Origin: Gemmatimonadaceae bacterium
GTDB taxonomy: Bacteria > Gemmatimonadota > Gemmatimonadetes > Gemmatimonadales > Gemmatimonadaceae
Assembly: GCA_019637445.1 (NCBI GenBank)
Contig: JAHBVS010000001.1
Coordinates: 1,647,586 to 1,711,585, forward strand
Direction: 5' to 3'
DNA: 64,000 bases
Part shown: positions 51,497 through 59,682 of the stretch, in pieces
Layout of the letters: each line of letters opens with the position of its first letter
Position numbering within the stretch: the first letter of the stretch is position 1
Translations under genes and position numbers: made by a program
The notes under the pieces: generated by a model
The model's database searches: none
What the model was told of the DNA's origin: nothing
The model's input: the letters and a program-made list of their open reading frames with translations, nothing else

Positions 51497-52099
51497 CGCA
51501 CTCAAGAGATAGATAGGACTGAGGGCACGGGCCTGCTTCTGTGCGCATAAGCTTTGCTTTAGCTGCGGACGCTTCAACAAAATGCGGGAGCGAGGCGCGC
51601 GCCAGGCCAACCGAGGGCAGTCGGCGCGCGCCGCGCTCTCGCTTTCCTACCGCGGCCCGTCAGCTGCAAGCTTCGTTACTCGGCATCTCGGTGCATGCCT
51701 GCGCCGTCTCGGATGAAGATCATGACGTCGGCTGGATTCACAGCTGTTCGTGTTGCTGGCCTGCCAGAGTGAGCGCGCGGCATCGTCATCACCGTCATGA
51801 TTCTCTTCTTCTTCCTCTTCTTCTTACCCTCCTTCTTCTCGCTCCTCTCGTTCCTCTCCTTCTACGCACCGAACTTCCGGTCCTTCTTGTTGCATGAGTC
51901 GCGGTAGAACTCTGACCATCCGCTCCAGCAGCCCGTTTCCGCCAGTCACCAGGTTCCATCGTAAGTGCTTGCGTAATAGGGAATTACCATTTCGTAGTGT
52001 ATACACTGTTGCGTTGACTTGTATTAACAGTCTATAAGCTGTAAATATAGCAAATGATTACAGTTCGTAAGCTGTTAACTGGCTTCTGAAGAGAAAACC
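51497..52099. other. Gene-free spacer with polypyrimidine tract
   Basis: This 603-bp spacer between divergent genes contains no convincing gene. Short open frames give low-complexity Leu/Pro strings. At 51801-51864 the plus strand is nearly all pyrimidine (ttctcttcttcttcctcttc and on), an extended homopurine-homopyrimidine stretch. From about 51960 it becomes AT-rich and holds the promoter and operators of the XRE gene. Confidence 0.7.
52009..52078 (+). promoter_or_regulatory. Promoter with two tandem operator dyads
   Basis: Two matching inverted repeats lie 33 bp apart centre to centre: ttaacag-N8-ctgtaaa (52024-52045) and attacag-N8-ctgttaa (52057-52078). A TATAAG -10 box (52033-52038) lies inside the first, with a possible TTGCGT -35 (52009-52014) 18 bp before it. 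The spacing is about three helical turns, so cooperative binding of the XRE protein encoded just downstream is likely. Confidence 0.65.
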
Positions 52100-52576
52100 G
52101 TGAAAAGAGCTATGAGATCCCCACGAAAGTCTCCAGAGATGCTCGCCCTACAAAGACGGCAGCTTGATGGTCGGCTAAAGCGGCTGCCAAATATGGAAGC
52201 GCCAAGGGACGGCTGGATTCGTACGATTCGCGAAGCCCTGGGGATGACGATGACGCAGCTTGCAAAGCGCATGGGGATATCCCCTCAGTCGCTCAGGAGC
52301 CTCGAGGAACGAGAACGGGCAGGCACAATCTCGATTTCGAAGTTGATTAAAGCTGCGGAAGCGATGGACTGTGAACTCAAGCTTGTTCTCGCACCGAAAA
52401 CCTCACTCGAAGAGACGGTGCACCAGCAGGCTGTACGCAAGGCAAGGCAGCAGCGGAATCGCCTGCTCCACACGATGCATTTGGAGTCGCAAGCGGAAGG
52501 GGTAAGCGAGGTGTTGGAGGAGGAGCGTGCCGTCGACCTGTGGAAAACCAAGCGAGCAAGCCGGCTGTGGGATTGA
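52100..52576 (+). CDS. XRE-family regulator (mobile mystery protein A type)
   Basis: The 158-residue protein has a helix-turn-helix XRE domain (GMTMTQLAKRMGISPQSLRSLEERERAGTI) and a basic C-terminal helix. Its layout matches the family called mobile mystery protein A, usually next to a Fic protein. It likely represses its own operon through the dyads upstream and may neutralise the Fic partner. The start is GTG at 52100 or ATG at 52112. The next gene starts four bp after the stop. Confidence 0.82.
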   Translation: MKRAMRSPRKSPEMLALQRRQLDGRLKRLPNMEAPRDGWIRTIREALGMTMTQLAKRMGISPQSLRSLEERERAGTISISKLIKAAEAMDCELKLVLAPKTSLEETVHQQAVRKARQQRNRLLHTMHLESQAEGVSEVLEEERAVDLWKTKRASRLWD

Positions 52577-52579
52577 CCT

Positions 52580-53191
52580 ATGGAACGCGAGGCTCTCGGT
52601 GAATCGCACTCGGGCGATGGCAACACAACGCTAGATGAAGACGAGGTCGACGGGCTCATTCCAGCACATCTGCAGACTCGCGCAGAACTCAATCAGTGGG
52701 AGGGGAAGAACATTGAACTCGCTATAGACTGGATTGCTGGTCGAACACTCGACGTCTTGGATATTGCGATACTGAAGGAGTTGCACCGCCGGATGTTTGG
52801 GCAGACGTGGGAGTGGGCGGGGAAATACAGGAAGACAATGAAAACCGTCTCGCCGTTCTCCGCACCGGAAGTTCCACGGCTTATGGTGGACCTCATCAAT
52901 AACACGAAGGCCCAGTACGAAGCTTGCAACGGCGATGGCGACGAGCTCGACCGTACTGCAGCGCGATTCCACCACGAACTTGTAAGAATCCATCCGTGGC
53001 CTAACGGCAATGGTAGGCACGGGCGGATGGCGACAGATCTTCTGCTAAAGATGTGGAAGCGCGCCCCGTTCAGTTGGGGTGCAATGAGCGAAGATACGGA
53101 GCCGGCGATAACGCGAGCTCGCTATCTCAAGGCTTTGGTTCGGGCGGACGCGAACGAGTATGCAGAGCTCTACGAGTTTGTGCGCTCTTAG
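52580..53191 (+). CDS. Fic-domain protein (mobile mystery protein B type)
   Basis: This 203-residue protein has the Fic motif HPWPNGNGRHGR at 138-149, which is complete (His138 catalytic, GNGR phosphate loop). The flap and N-terminal helices are typical (GQTWEWAGKYRKTMKTVS). Fic enzymes transfer AMP or similar groups to target proteins. No canonical inhibitory motif (S/T-x3-E-G/N) is obvious here, so the upstream XRE protein may control it. It is paired with the XRE gene and converges on the nuclease-like gene at 53232. Confidence 0.87.
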   Translation: MEREALGESHSGDGNTTLDEDEVDGLIPAHLQTRAELNQWEGKNIELAIDWIAGRTLDVLDIAILKELHRRMFGQTWEWAGKYRKTMKTVSPFSAPEVPRLMVDLINNTKAQYEACNGDGDELDRTAARFHHELVRIHPWPNGNGRHGRMATDLLLKMWKRAPFSWGAMSEDTEPAITRARYLKALVRADANEYAELYEFVRS

Positions 53192-53231
53192 GATAGAGAT
53201 CGCACAACGTATGCTTCTGCTGAGGGCCAAC

Positions 53232-53666
53232 CTAGAAGCGCCTCAGGTCCCAGTTGTCTTCATACTGCAAGAGTGGCTCCTGCTGGAGTTTCCGCCAGGA
53301 TATTTCGCGGTACCACGCGTCCTTACGGCGCGGACCGGGAACGTTTGCATTCGCCAACGCGACGTCGAAGGGCACCACCCATGCGCGTGGCTTCTCCTTG
53401 CGCGCCTTGAAGATGAGCACAATCCATTCGACGGTCTGACGGTCATCGAAGTTGAACCAACTGTTCGCATCCCAGCTCTTGGTGTCGCTTCGAGTCTTGA
53501 CGCTAATCCGAAGAAGGCCTGACCCTCCCTCGACTGCTAGGTCATAGCCCTCCCAGTTGTCTGGCATCTTCGCGGCCGATTTGCCCGAAAAGCTGAACTG
53601 GCTGAGCGCGTAGTGCTCGCCGGCGTCACCAAGCAGCTTGGAGGATGTCGATACTCGCGGCTTCAT
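53232..53666 (-). CDS. PD-(D/E)XK-nuclease-like protein downstream of the methyltransferase
   Basis: This 144-residue protein starts at MKPRVSTSSK (53666). It carries a candidate nuclease core: GDAGEHYALSQ with Glu17, WEGYDLAVEGG with Asp42, and LRISVKTRSD with Lys57, reminiscent of the protein at 51035. It begins 23 bp after the methyltransferase stop on the same strand, so both are probably co-expressed. It may be a companion nuclease or an accessory factor of the R-M system; function is not known. Confidence 0.6.
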   Translation of the reverse strand: MKPRVSTSSKLLGDAGEHYALSQFSFSGKSAAKMPDNWEGYDLAVEGGSGLLRISVKTRSDTKSWDANSWFNFDDRQTVEWIVLIFKARKEKPRAWVVPFDVALANANVPGPRRKDAWYREISWRKLQQEPLLQYEDNWDLRRF

Positions 53667-53689
53667 CTGGGCAATCGGGAGAACGTGGA

Positions 53690-55024
53690 TCAGCCAGCAA
53701 GCGCACCGGACCGCCCGGAACAACTAAGATGCGCGCGCACCGCAACCTCAGCCGCGATGGCTTCGACAAGCCCAATAACGAGCGCGTTACCCATGCAGAA
53801 CGCCCGCTGGCCGTCACTCATGCCCGTGGCAGTGTGGTTGTCTGGAAATCCGCTCAACCTTTCGAGCTCAACCGGCGTCAGTCGCCGGTATCCTCCGCCT
53901 TTCGCGGGGACTATGTGCTTTGACCGGCTAGGCGACGCGCCACCTTCAGATGTGAGGATGGTCCGAGATGCTTTGTCCGCCGGATCCGGAAAGGGCAGCG
54001 CCCCTTCCGTATAGAAGTACGTGAAGCCACTAGCCTTGTGGACGCGGTGTTCGGCCTTTGCACCCTTCGCCTTTTTCCACTTCGGTAACGCCGCGTCATC
54101 GACAAGGAACTGCTCCGGCACGTCTCCACGCTCCAGCACGTCGCGCAACGTCTGGTAGCGCCCGTTGAACTTCGGCTTCGGGTTGTAAGTCCACACGACC
54201 CGCTTCCGGTGCTTTCCGACGCCGACCGTGCGCACGAAACCCGCCTGGCCAAACCGAGTCCGCTCCACACCGCGCCCGAACTCGGCAGAGATCTCGTGTA
54301 CTTCCCCCGTCAGCTCAAAGTGCTCAGGCTCCGATAGGTCGAGCCGGTTTTCCGCCTGCACAGGCAGTGCGCGCGCGAATACACCATTCTCGTAGGCGAC
54401 GCTCGCGCCATTTGCCTTTCCCTTCGACTGCCGCCGCGCAACGATGAACACGCGCCGACGTCGCTGCGGAAATCCGTAGTCCGCGGCATTCACGACGCGC
54501 CACTCAACCTCGTATCCGAGATCGCAGAGACTCGCGAGCATGATGGCGAAGTCGCGCCCGCGCTGATTCGCGGGAGACTTGATCAGTCGGTCAACGTTCT
54601 CGAGGAACACCCACTCGGCCGGACGCTTCTTGTCCTTAAGCAGGCGGAGCAGCCGGTGAATCTCCCACCAAAGCACGCCCTTCTTGCCGATGAGACCGGC
54701 TGACTGGTTCAGCGGCTTCGCGACAGAGTAGTCCTGACAGGGGAAGCCACCGACAACCATGTCGATGAGGGGCAGCTTCCGTTCGCCGCGCTCGACAGCA
54801 TCGAGAACCTTGGCAATGTCTTCGTTGCTGTGGCCGTTGGGACCAAAACGCTCGACATAGCATCGCGACGCGAATTGCTTCGCGTCCGTTCCCGGTGGCT
54901 CCCACTGACTGCTGAACACGGTGACGAAGTCCTTCGACACCCGCTCCAAGCCGATGCGGAACCCACCGACCCCCGCGAATAGTTCGGCAACACGAAGCTG
55001 CTTCTTCTTTCCCTTCGTCGGCAT
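53690..55024 (-). CDS. DNA cytosine-5 methyltransferase, probable GATC
   Basis: The 444-residue enzyme shows the C5-methyltransferase motifs in order: ELFAGVGGFRIGLE (SAM), GGFPCQDYS with catalytic Cys96, FLENVDRLI, QRRRRVFIVAR, and the C-terminal RRLTPVELERLSGFPD and GNALV. Segments such as GLIGKKGVLWWEI and KSPANQRGRDFAIMLASL recall M.Sau3AI. Together with the Sau3AI-like endonuclease at 49185, a GATC specificity is inferred. ATG at 55024. It diverges from the MarR gene. Confidence 0.88.
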   Translation of the reverse strand: MPTKGKKKQLRVAELFAGVGGFRIGLERVSKDFVTVFSSQWEPPGTDAKQFASRCYVERFGPNGHSNEDIAKVLDAVERGERKLPLIDMVVGGFPCQDYSVAKPLNQSAGLIGKKGVLWWEIHRLLRLLKDKKRPAEWVFLENVDRLIKSPANQRGRDFAIMLASLCDLGYEVEWRVVNAADYGFPQRRRRVFIVARRQSKGKANGASVAYENGVFARALPVQAENRLDLSEPEHFELTGEVHEISAEFGRGVERTRFGQAGFVRTVGVGKHRKRVVWTYNPKPKFNGRYQTLRDVLERGDVPEQFLVDDAALPKWKKAKGAKAEHRVHKASGFTYFYTEGALPFPDPADKASRTILTSEGGASPSRSKHIVPAKGGGYRRLTPVELERLSGFPDNHTATGMSDGQRAFCMGNALVIGLVEAIAAEVAVRAHLSCSGRSGALAG

Positions 55025-55146
55025 TCGACCTCAGTGGTGCACAAAGTGGACGGCTCAATATAGGCCCGAGATCAACCCCGGCGAAACACCGAAGCAACGA
55101 GTGCGCAGCGAAGGAAATTTCGAAGCGATGTTAGCTTTGTCCTGAG

Positions 55147-55623
55147 ATGTCACTTGCACACCGATCAGACCCCCTCCACCTCTACATCGTCCTCTCCCGG
55201 GCGTCCGAAACCCTGCACGCCCACACCAAGGCCGACATCGAATCCCACGGCCTGACCCAAACCGAGTTCGCCATCCTCGAGGCCCTCTACCACAAGGGCC
55301 CGATGCTCCTCAACGAGGTCCAAAAGAAGATCCTCGTGAGCTCCGGCGGCATCACCTTCCTTATAGACAAGCTCGAGAAGCGCGGCCTGGTCGAACGCCG
55401 CCCCTGCGAGTCCGATCGCCGAGCCCGCTGGGCCGCCCTCACCGCCGAGGGTGAGCAGCTCATGAAGGAGATCTTCCCCGGCCACGCCGAGGTCATTCGC
55501 CGTGTGGTCTCCGGCCTGACTCCCGAGGAGCAGGAGCAGCTCGCGGCCCTGGCCAAGAAGCTCGGCCTCAGCGCCGCCGCCCTCCCGGTCGAACCCTCCG
55601 GAACCGCCAAGGCCGGGAACTGA
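55147..55623 (+). CDS. MarR-family regulator
   Basis: This 158-residue winged-helix protein is MarR-type: LTQTEFAILEALYHKGPMLLNEVQKKILVSSGGITFLIDKLEKRGLVERR. It resembles regulators such as MhqR/HosA that control aromatic or quinone responses. The next genes are an MhqO-like ring-cleaving dioxygenase and YceI, and the likely operator lies before the dioxygenase. It may be co-transcribed or separately promoted. Cys89 in RRPCESDRR is a possible sensor. Confidence 0.87.
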   Translation: MSLAHRSDPLHLYIVLSRASETLHAHTKADIESHGLTQTEFAILEALYHKGPMLLNEVQKKILVSSGGITFLIDKLEKRGLVERRPCESDRRARWAALTAEGEQLMKEIFPGHAEVIRRVVSGLTPEEQEQLAALAKKLGLSAAALPVEPSGTAKAGN

Positions 55624-55678
55624 CCCCGCCCGTCCAGGCCTTCACCAGCTGGACAAACCGAGAAAACCTGGACAACTC

Positions 55679-55719
55679 TTGACAGAACCTTTCGCGGTAT
55701 TAGTATCTTAGTGGTAAGA
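55679..55719 (+). promoter_or_regulatory. Promoter and MarR-type operator
   Basis: A consensus TTGACA (55679-55684) is 16 bp from TAGTAT (55701-55706). A dyad tctta-gtgg-taaga (55706-55719) covers the predicted start of transcription, about 55713. This is an ideal site for repression of the dioxygenase-YceI genes by the adjacent MarR protein. Confidence 0.65.
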
Positions 55720-55738
55720 CATTCACCGGTAGGTTATT

Positions 55739-56809
55739 ATGCCAGGCCCCACAACTCTCGGATTCCACCACATCACACTCGTCGCCTCGGACGCGCGCCG
55801 CACGCTCGCGTTCTACCACGAGGTGCTGGGGCTCAAGCTGGTCAAGCAGACGGTCAACTTCGACGACCCGTCGTCGTACCACCTCTACTTCGGCAACGCC
55901 ACCGGCGCGCCTGGCACGCTGGTCACGTTCTTCGAGTGGCCCACGGCGCCCCGCGGTCGCTACGGCGTCGGCGGCGTGCACCATCTCGCCTTCTCGACGC
56001 CCACCTACGAGACGCTGCTCAAGTGGAAGCGCCGTCTCCAGGACCTTGGGCTACCGGTCTCGGGGCCAATGCCGCGCGGCTACTTCAACTCGCTCTACTT
56101 CCGCGATCCCGATGGCCAGGTGCTCGAGATCGCGACCGCCGGCCCCGGCTACGACATCGACGAACCCATTTCCGAACTCGGCCAGCACGTGCTCGGCCAG
56201 CAGCCACACCAGCTACCGGGCACGCGCGATGAGCGCGCTATCGCTGCGACCACCCACCCGGACCCCGTCCCGCACATCACCGAGGACATGGCCCTCACCG
56301 GCCTGCACCACATCACGGGGATGACGGACGACATCGCACGCAGCAGCGACTTCTATGAAGAGGCGCTGGGCCTGCGGCTGGTGAAGAAGACCATCAATCA
56401 GGACGACCCGGACACCCCGCATTGGTTCTGGGCCAACTACGACGGCTCGCGCGTGCTGCCGGGCTCGTCGTGGACCCTCTTCGGCTGGTCGCCGCGGCAT
56501 CCGCACGCGCGCCACGGCATCGGCCAAACGCACCACGTCGCCTTCCGCGCCAAGGACGACGACGAACAGCTCAGCTGGCGCGATCACCTCATGTCAATCG
56601 GGCTGCAGGTCTCGCCCGTGATGGATAGGCAGTACTTCAAGTCGATCTACTTCCAGGCGCCCGATGGGCAGCTGCTGGAGATCGCCACTGATGGGCCTGG
56701 GTTCTCGATCGACGAGAAGCCCGAGGCACTCGGCGAGGAGCTGCAGCTCCCGCCGTGGTTGCAGAAGGAGAAGGAAGAAATCGCAGCAGCACTCGGACCA
56801 CTCAAATAG
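55739..56809 (+). CDS. MhqO-like ring-cleaving dioxygenase (VOC family)
   Basis: The 356-residue protein contains two glyoxalase/VOC halves. Each half shows an HHIT metal histidine: GFHHITLVASDARRTLAFYHEVLGL and LHHITGMTDDIARSSDFYEEALGL. Further ligands are VHHLAFS, THHVAFR, and Glu in VLEIATAGPG and LLEIATDGPG. Relatives cleave hydroquinone-type rings with Fe(II) or detoxify quinones. The ATG is 26 bp after the putative operator. YceI follows 12 bp downstream. Confidence 0.87.
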   Translation: MPGPTTLGFHHITLVASDARRTLAFYHEVLGLKLVKQTVNFDDPSSYHLYFGNATGAPGTLVTFFEWPTAPRGRYGVGGVHHLAFSTPTYETLLKWKRRLQDLGLPVSGPMPRGYFNSLYFRDPDGQVLEIATAGPGYDIDEPISELGQHVLGQQPHQLPGTRDERAIAATTHPDPVPHITEDMALTGLHHITGMTDDIARSSDFYEEALGLRLVKKTINQDDPDTPHWFWANYDGSRVLPGSSWTLFGWSPRHPHARHGIGQTHHVAFRAKDDDEQLSWRDHLMSIGLQVSPVMDRQYFKSIYFQAPDGQLLEIATDGPGFSIDEKPEALGEELQLPPWLQKEKEEIAAALGPLK

Positions 56810-56821
56810 GACACCCCTACC

Positions 56822-57370
56822 ATGCTCTGGAATCTCGATACCACCCACGCCAACGTCGACTTCACCGTGAAGCACATGGCGATCTCCACCGTCCGCGGCT
56901 CGTTCAAGCTCTTCTCGGCTTCCGGCGAGACGGACGACACCACCGACCTGCCCACCAAGCTCTCGATGGAGCTCGATGCGGCCTCGGTCTCGACCAACAA
57001 CGAACAGCGCGATGGGCACCTGAAGTCGGCCGACTTCTTCGACGTCGCCAACTACCCGAAGCTCAGCTTCGAGTCCACGAAAGTCTCGGGCGATGCCGAC
57101 GCGCTCACGATCGAGGGCAACCTCACGATCCGCGGCGTCACCAAGCCCATCACGCTCAAGGGCGAGCTGTCCAGCGTCGTGAAGGATCCCTGGGGCCTGC
57201 AGCGCCGCTCGATCGCCGTCACCGGCAAGATCAAGCGCTCGGAGTTCGGCCTCACCTGGAACCAGGCGCTTGAGATGGGCGGAGTGCTGGTCTCCGACGA
57301 GGTGAAGCTGGAGATCGAGGCGCAGGCGGTTGCCGCCAAGCCCGAGCAGAAGGAGTCGGCGGCGGCGTAA
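56822..57370 (+). CDS. YceI-family lipocalin-like protein
   Basis: The 182-residue beta-barrel protein has the YceI pattern WNLDTTHANVDFTVKHMAISTVRGSF, HLKSADFFDVANYPKLSFESTKV, GNLTIRGVTKPITLKGEL and RSEFGLTWNQALEMGGVLVSDEVKLEIEAQ. The family binds isoprenoid-like lipids in periplasmic members. No signal peptide is present, so this one is cytoplasmic, as in other MarR-dioxygenase-YceI clusters. The last ten residues are a Lys/Ala-rich tail. Confidence 0.9.
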   Translation: MLWNLDTTHANVDFTVKHMAISTVRGSFKLFSASGETDDTTDLPTKLSMELDAASVSTNNEQRDGHLKSADFFDVANYPKLSFESTKVSGDADALTIEGNLTIRGVTKPITLKGELSSVVKDPWGLQRRSIAVTGKIKRSEFGLTWNQALEMGGVLVSDEVKLEIEAQAVAAKPEQKESAAA

Positions 57371-57402
57371 GGCCGCTGCCTCCCACTCATTCGGGATGCA
57401 TT

Positions 57403-57434
57403 GAGGGCCAGGTCGCGCTAGCGGCCTGGCCCTC
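57403..57434. terminator. Hairpin terminator between convergent genes
   Basis: Ten-bp arms gagggccagg (57403-57412) and cctggccctc (57425-57434) surround a second small palindrome cgctagcg (57416-57423). It ends the yceI transcript and faces the opposing gene at 57462, so it may act on both. A clear poly-T is missing. Confidence 0.6.
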
Positions 57435-57461
57435 GTGCGTTGGCTGCGGCTCCTGCTGCCG

Positions 57462-57995
57462 TCAGGGATCAGGCCTGACAGTCCGCACGGGCACGATGCG
57501 ATACTCGGCGAAGGAACGCCAGCCGTTGGGCGTCTGCGCGTCTACCGCGAGGCGCCAGGTCCCGTCGGCATTCGCGCTGAACACATCGCGGAACGTGCTG
57601 CGGGAATACGCAATCGTGAACTGGATGCTGTCGCCCCGCGCCGTGCCGTAGCCAGCGGGCACGGAGTACGCCGCGCCAAAGGAATCCATCCAGTGCGCGA
57701 TCACCCGTGGCGCCACCGTGTCCGCACCGATGACCACACGCGCTTCGTAGGTGGGCGGCGTGGCGTCCTCGAGCATATGCAGACTCACGTAACGACCCTG
57801 CAGTGTGCGAGTCACGCGCAGCGTGTAGCGCACGGAGTCCCCCGCAACCTGGCCGATCATCGTCCAATCGCCGAGCAGCCGGCCGAGGACGGAGTCGGCG
57901 GCGGCGTTCGGCGGCACGCCATCCTGGGCGGCGACCGATGACCACGCGGTGGCGGAAACCGCGATGGCGACGGCGAGGCGGCGAACACTGCGCAT
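57462..57995 (-). CDS. Secreted hypothetical protein, DUF1579-like
   Basis: This 177-residue protein has a signal peptide (RSVRRLAVAIAVSATAWSSVAA) and a beta-barrel-like region. The LGRLLGDWTMIGQ start followed by alternating strands (YVSLHMLEDATPP, YEARVVIGADT, WRLAVDAQTPNGW) is typical of lipocalin-like DUF1579 proteins, but the match is by pattern only. ATG at 57995; the longer frame to 58091 is not needed. It is divergent from the amidohydrolase. Confidence 0.62.
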   Translation of the reverse strand: MRSVRRLAVAIAVSATAWSSVAAQDGVPPNAAADSVLGRLLGDWTMIGQVAGDSVRYTLRVTRTLQGRYVSLHMLEDATPPTYEARVVIGADTVAPRVIAHWMDSFGAAYSVPAGYGTARGDSIQFTIAYSRSTFRDVFSANADGTWRLAVDAQTPNGWRSFAEYRIVPVRTVRPDP

Positions 57996-58138
57996 CTCGA
58001 CAGATCCCTCAGCAGCTGGGGTTCCCTCGAAACTAGCGAACACCCGCCCTCGGCACAGCGGCGGTGTGCTGCGGCGTAGCGGCCCGTGCACTCGGCGCGT
58101 AACCTTCGAGACCCTCGCTCCCTCGGAGAACCTGCGTC

Positions 58139-59680
58139 GTGCGTCCCACCCGCCCGCTTCACGCCCGCTTCGCGGTGGCCCTCGCGGCCGCCACCCTCGC
58201 GCCCTTCGTCGCCGAGGCCCAAGGCACCGGCAGTGCCCCCGCCCGCCACAACGCCCGCACCACCTCGCTCGCCATCCGCAACGCGACGATCGTGGACGGC
58301 AACGGCACCCCGGCGCGCGGCCCTGCCGACATCCTCATCGTTAACGACACGATCGCCTCGGTCACCTGGCTGGATCCGGTCGCCGTGCGCGCCGGCCGTG
58401 CACGGCGCCCGCAGGCGGACGCCGAGATCGACGCGACGGGCAAGTTCGTGCTGCCGGGCTTGATCAACGCCCACGCCCACCTGCAGCACGAGCGCTCCAA
58501 CTACCCGCAGCCATACGAGTACACACTCAAGCTGTGGCTCGCCTCGGGCATCACGAGCTTCCGCGAAGTCGGTACGGACTCGAATCCGGGCCTGCTCGCC
58601 GTGCGCGCCGCGCAGCGCAACGGCTCGATGGCCTCGCCGCGCGCCTTCGCGTATCTGCGATTCGGCAACGCGCGCACGCCTGAGCTCGCGCGCGCACGCG
58701 TACGCGCACTGAAGGCGCAGGGCGCCGATGGCATCAAGATCACGGGCCTGGACCGCGACATCCTGATGGCGATGCTCGACGAGGCCAAGAAGCAGGGCCT
58801 GCCGGTCGCGCACCACGTGGGCGTCGAGGAGACGAACGTCTGGGACGACATCGCCGGCGGCACGACGACCATCGAGCACTGGTACGGCATTCCCGACGCG
58901 GCGATCAAGGACAAGCGGCAGCACTTCCCCTCGGACTACAACTACAACGACGAAACAGACCGCTTCCGCTGGGCCGGCCGGCTGTGGCGCGAGGCGGACT
59001 CAATGCTGCTCGACAGCGTGCTGACCTCGATGGTGCGCGCGAATGTGTCCTGGGTGCCGACGCTGGACATCTATGAAGCCTCGCGCGACCTGCAGCGCGC
59101 GCAGAACCAGCCCTGGTTCCGCGACTACCTGCATCCGGCGCTGGAGGAGTACTTCAAGCCGGATCCTGCCAACCACGGCTCGTACTTCATCGGTTGGAGC
59201 TCCACGGACGAGATCTTCTGGAAGGAGAACTACCGCATCTGGATGGCCGCGCTGCGCAGCTACGAACAGAAGGGCGGCACGATTGCCTGCGGCGACGACG
59301 CGGGCTTCATCTATCAGATGTATGGCTTCGGCCTTATCCGCGAGATGGAACTGCACCAGGAAGCGGGCTTCCATCCGCTCAAGGTCATCGAGCACTGCAC
59401 CGGCAACGGTGCGCGCGTGCTCGGCGAGTCCTCGCGGCTCGGCCGCGTGCGCGCGGGCTGGAAGGCGGATCTCATTGTCGTGGACGGCAACCCGCTCGAG
59501 GACATGAAGGTGCTGTATCCCGGCGGCACGACGCGGATCGTGGACGGCGCCGAGCAGCGCACGCTTGGTGTGGAGTGGACGCTGGTCGGCGGGCTGCCGT
59601 ACCACGGGCCGACACTGATGGCGGAGATCAAGGAGATGGTGTCCGCCGCGCGTGCGCGGCGCGCTGCTGGCGGGCGCTAG
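58139..59680 (+). CDS. Secreted amidohydrolase (imidazolonepropionase-like)
   Basis: The 513-residue protein has a signal peptide (ends near residue 27) and a metal-dependent hydrolase barrel: LINAHAHLQHER supplies metal His residues, and HHVGVEE, EHWYGI and CGDDAGF supply further ligands. The C-terminal small beta domain (GKADLIVVDGNP-type end: WKADLIVVDGNPLEDM) is present. It belongs to the amidohydrolase family that includes imidazolonepropionase-like and Pro-dipeptidase-type enzymes. GTG start at 58139; the SDR gene follows 2 bp after the stop. Confidence 0.85.
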   Translation: MRPTRPLHARFAVALAAATLAPFVAEAQGTGSAPARHNARTTSLAIRNATIVDGNGTPARGPADILIVNDTIASVTWLDPVAVRAGRARRPQADAEIDATGKFVLPGLINAHAHLQHERSNYPQPYEYTLKLWLASGITSFREVGTDSNPGLLAVRAAQRNGSMASPRAFAYLRFGNARTPELARARVRALKAQGADGIKITGLDRDILMAMLDEAKKQGLPVAHHVGVEETNVWDDIAGGTTTIEHWYGIPDAAIKDKRQHFPSDYNYNDETDRFRWAGRLWREADSMLLDSVLTSMVRANVSWVPTLDIYEASRDLQRAQNQPWFRDYLHPALEEYFKPDPANHGSYFIGWSSTDEIFWKENYRIWMAALRSYEQKGGTIACGDDAGFIYQMYGFGLIREMELHQEAGFHPLKVIEHCTGNGARVLGESSRLGRVRAGWKADLIVVDGNPLEDMKVLYPGGTTRIVDGAEQRTLGVEWTLVGGLPYHGPTLMAEIKEMVSAARARRAAGGR

Positions 59681-59682
59681 GC

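Noticed and set aside
51541-51897. Plus-strand 118-codon frame with a Leu-rich end that looks like a membrane helix
   Set aside because: The Leu/Pro run is just translation of the polypyrimidine tract, and no ribosome-binding site or family is seen.
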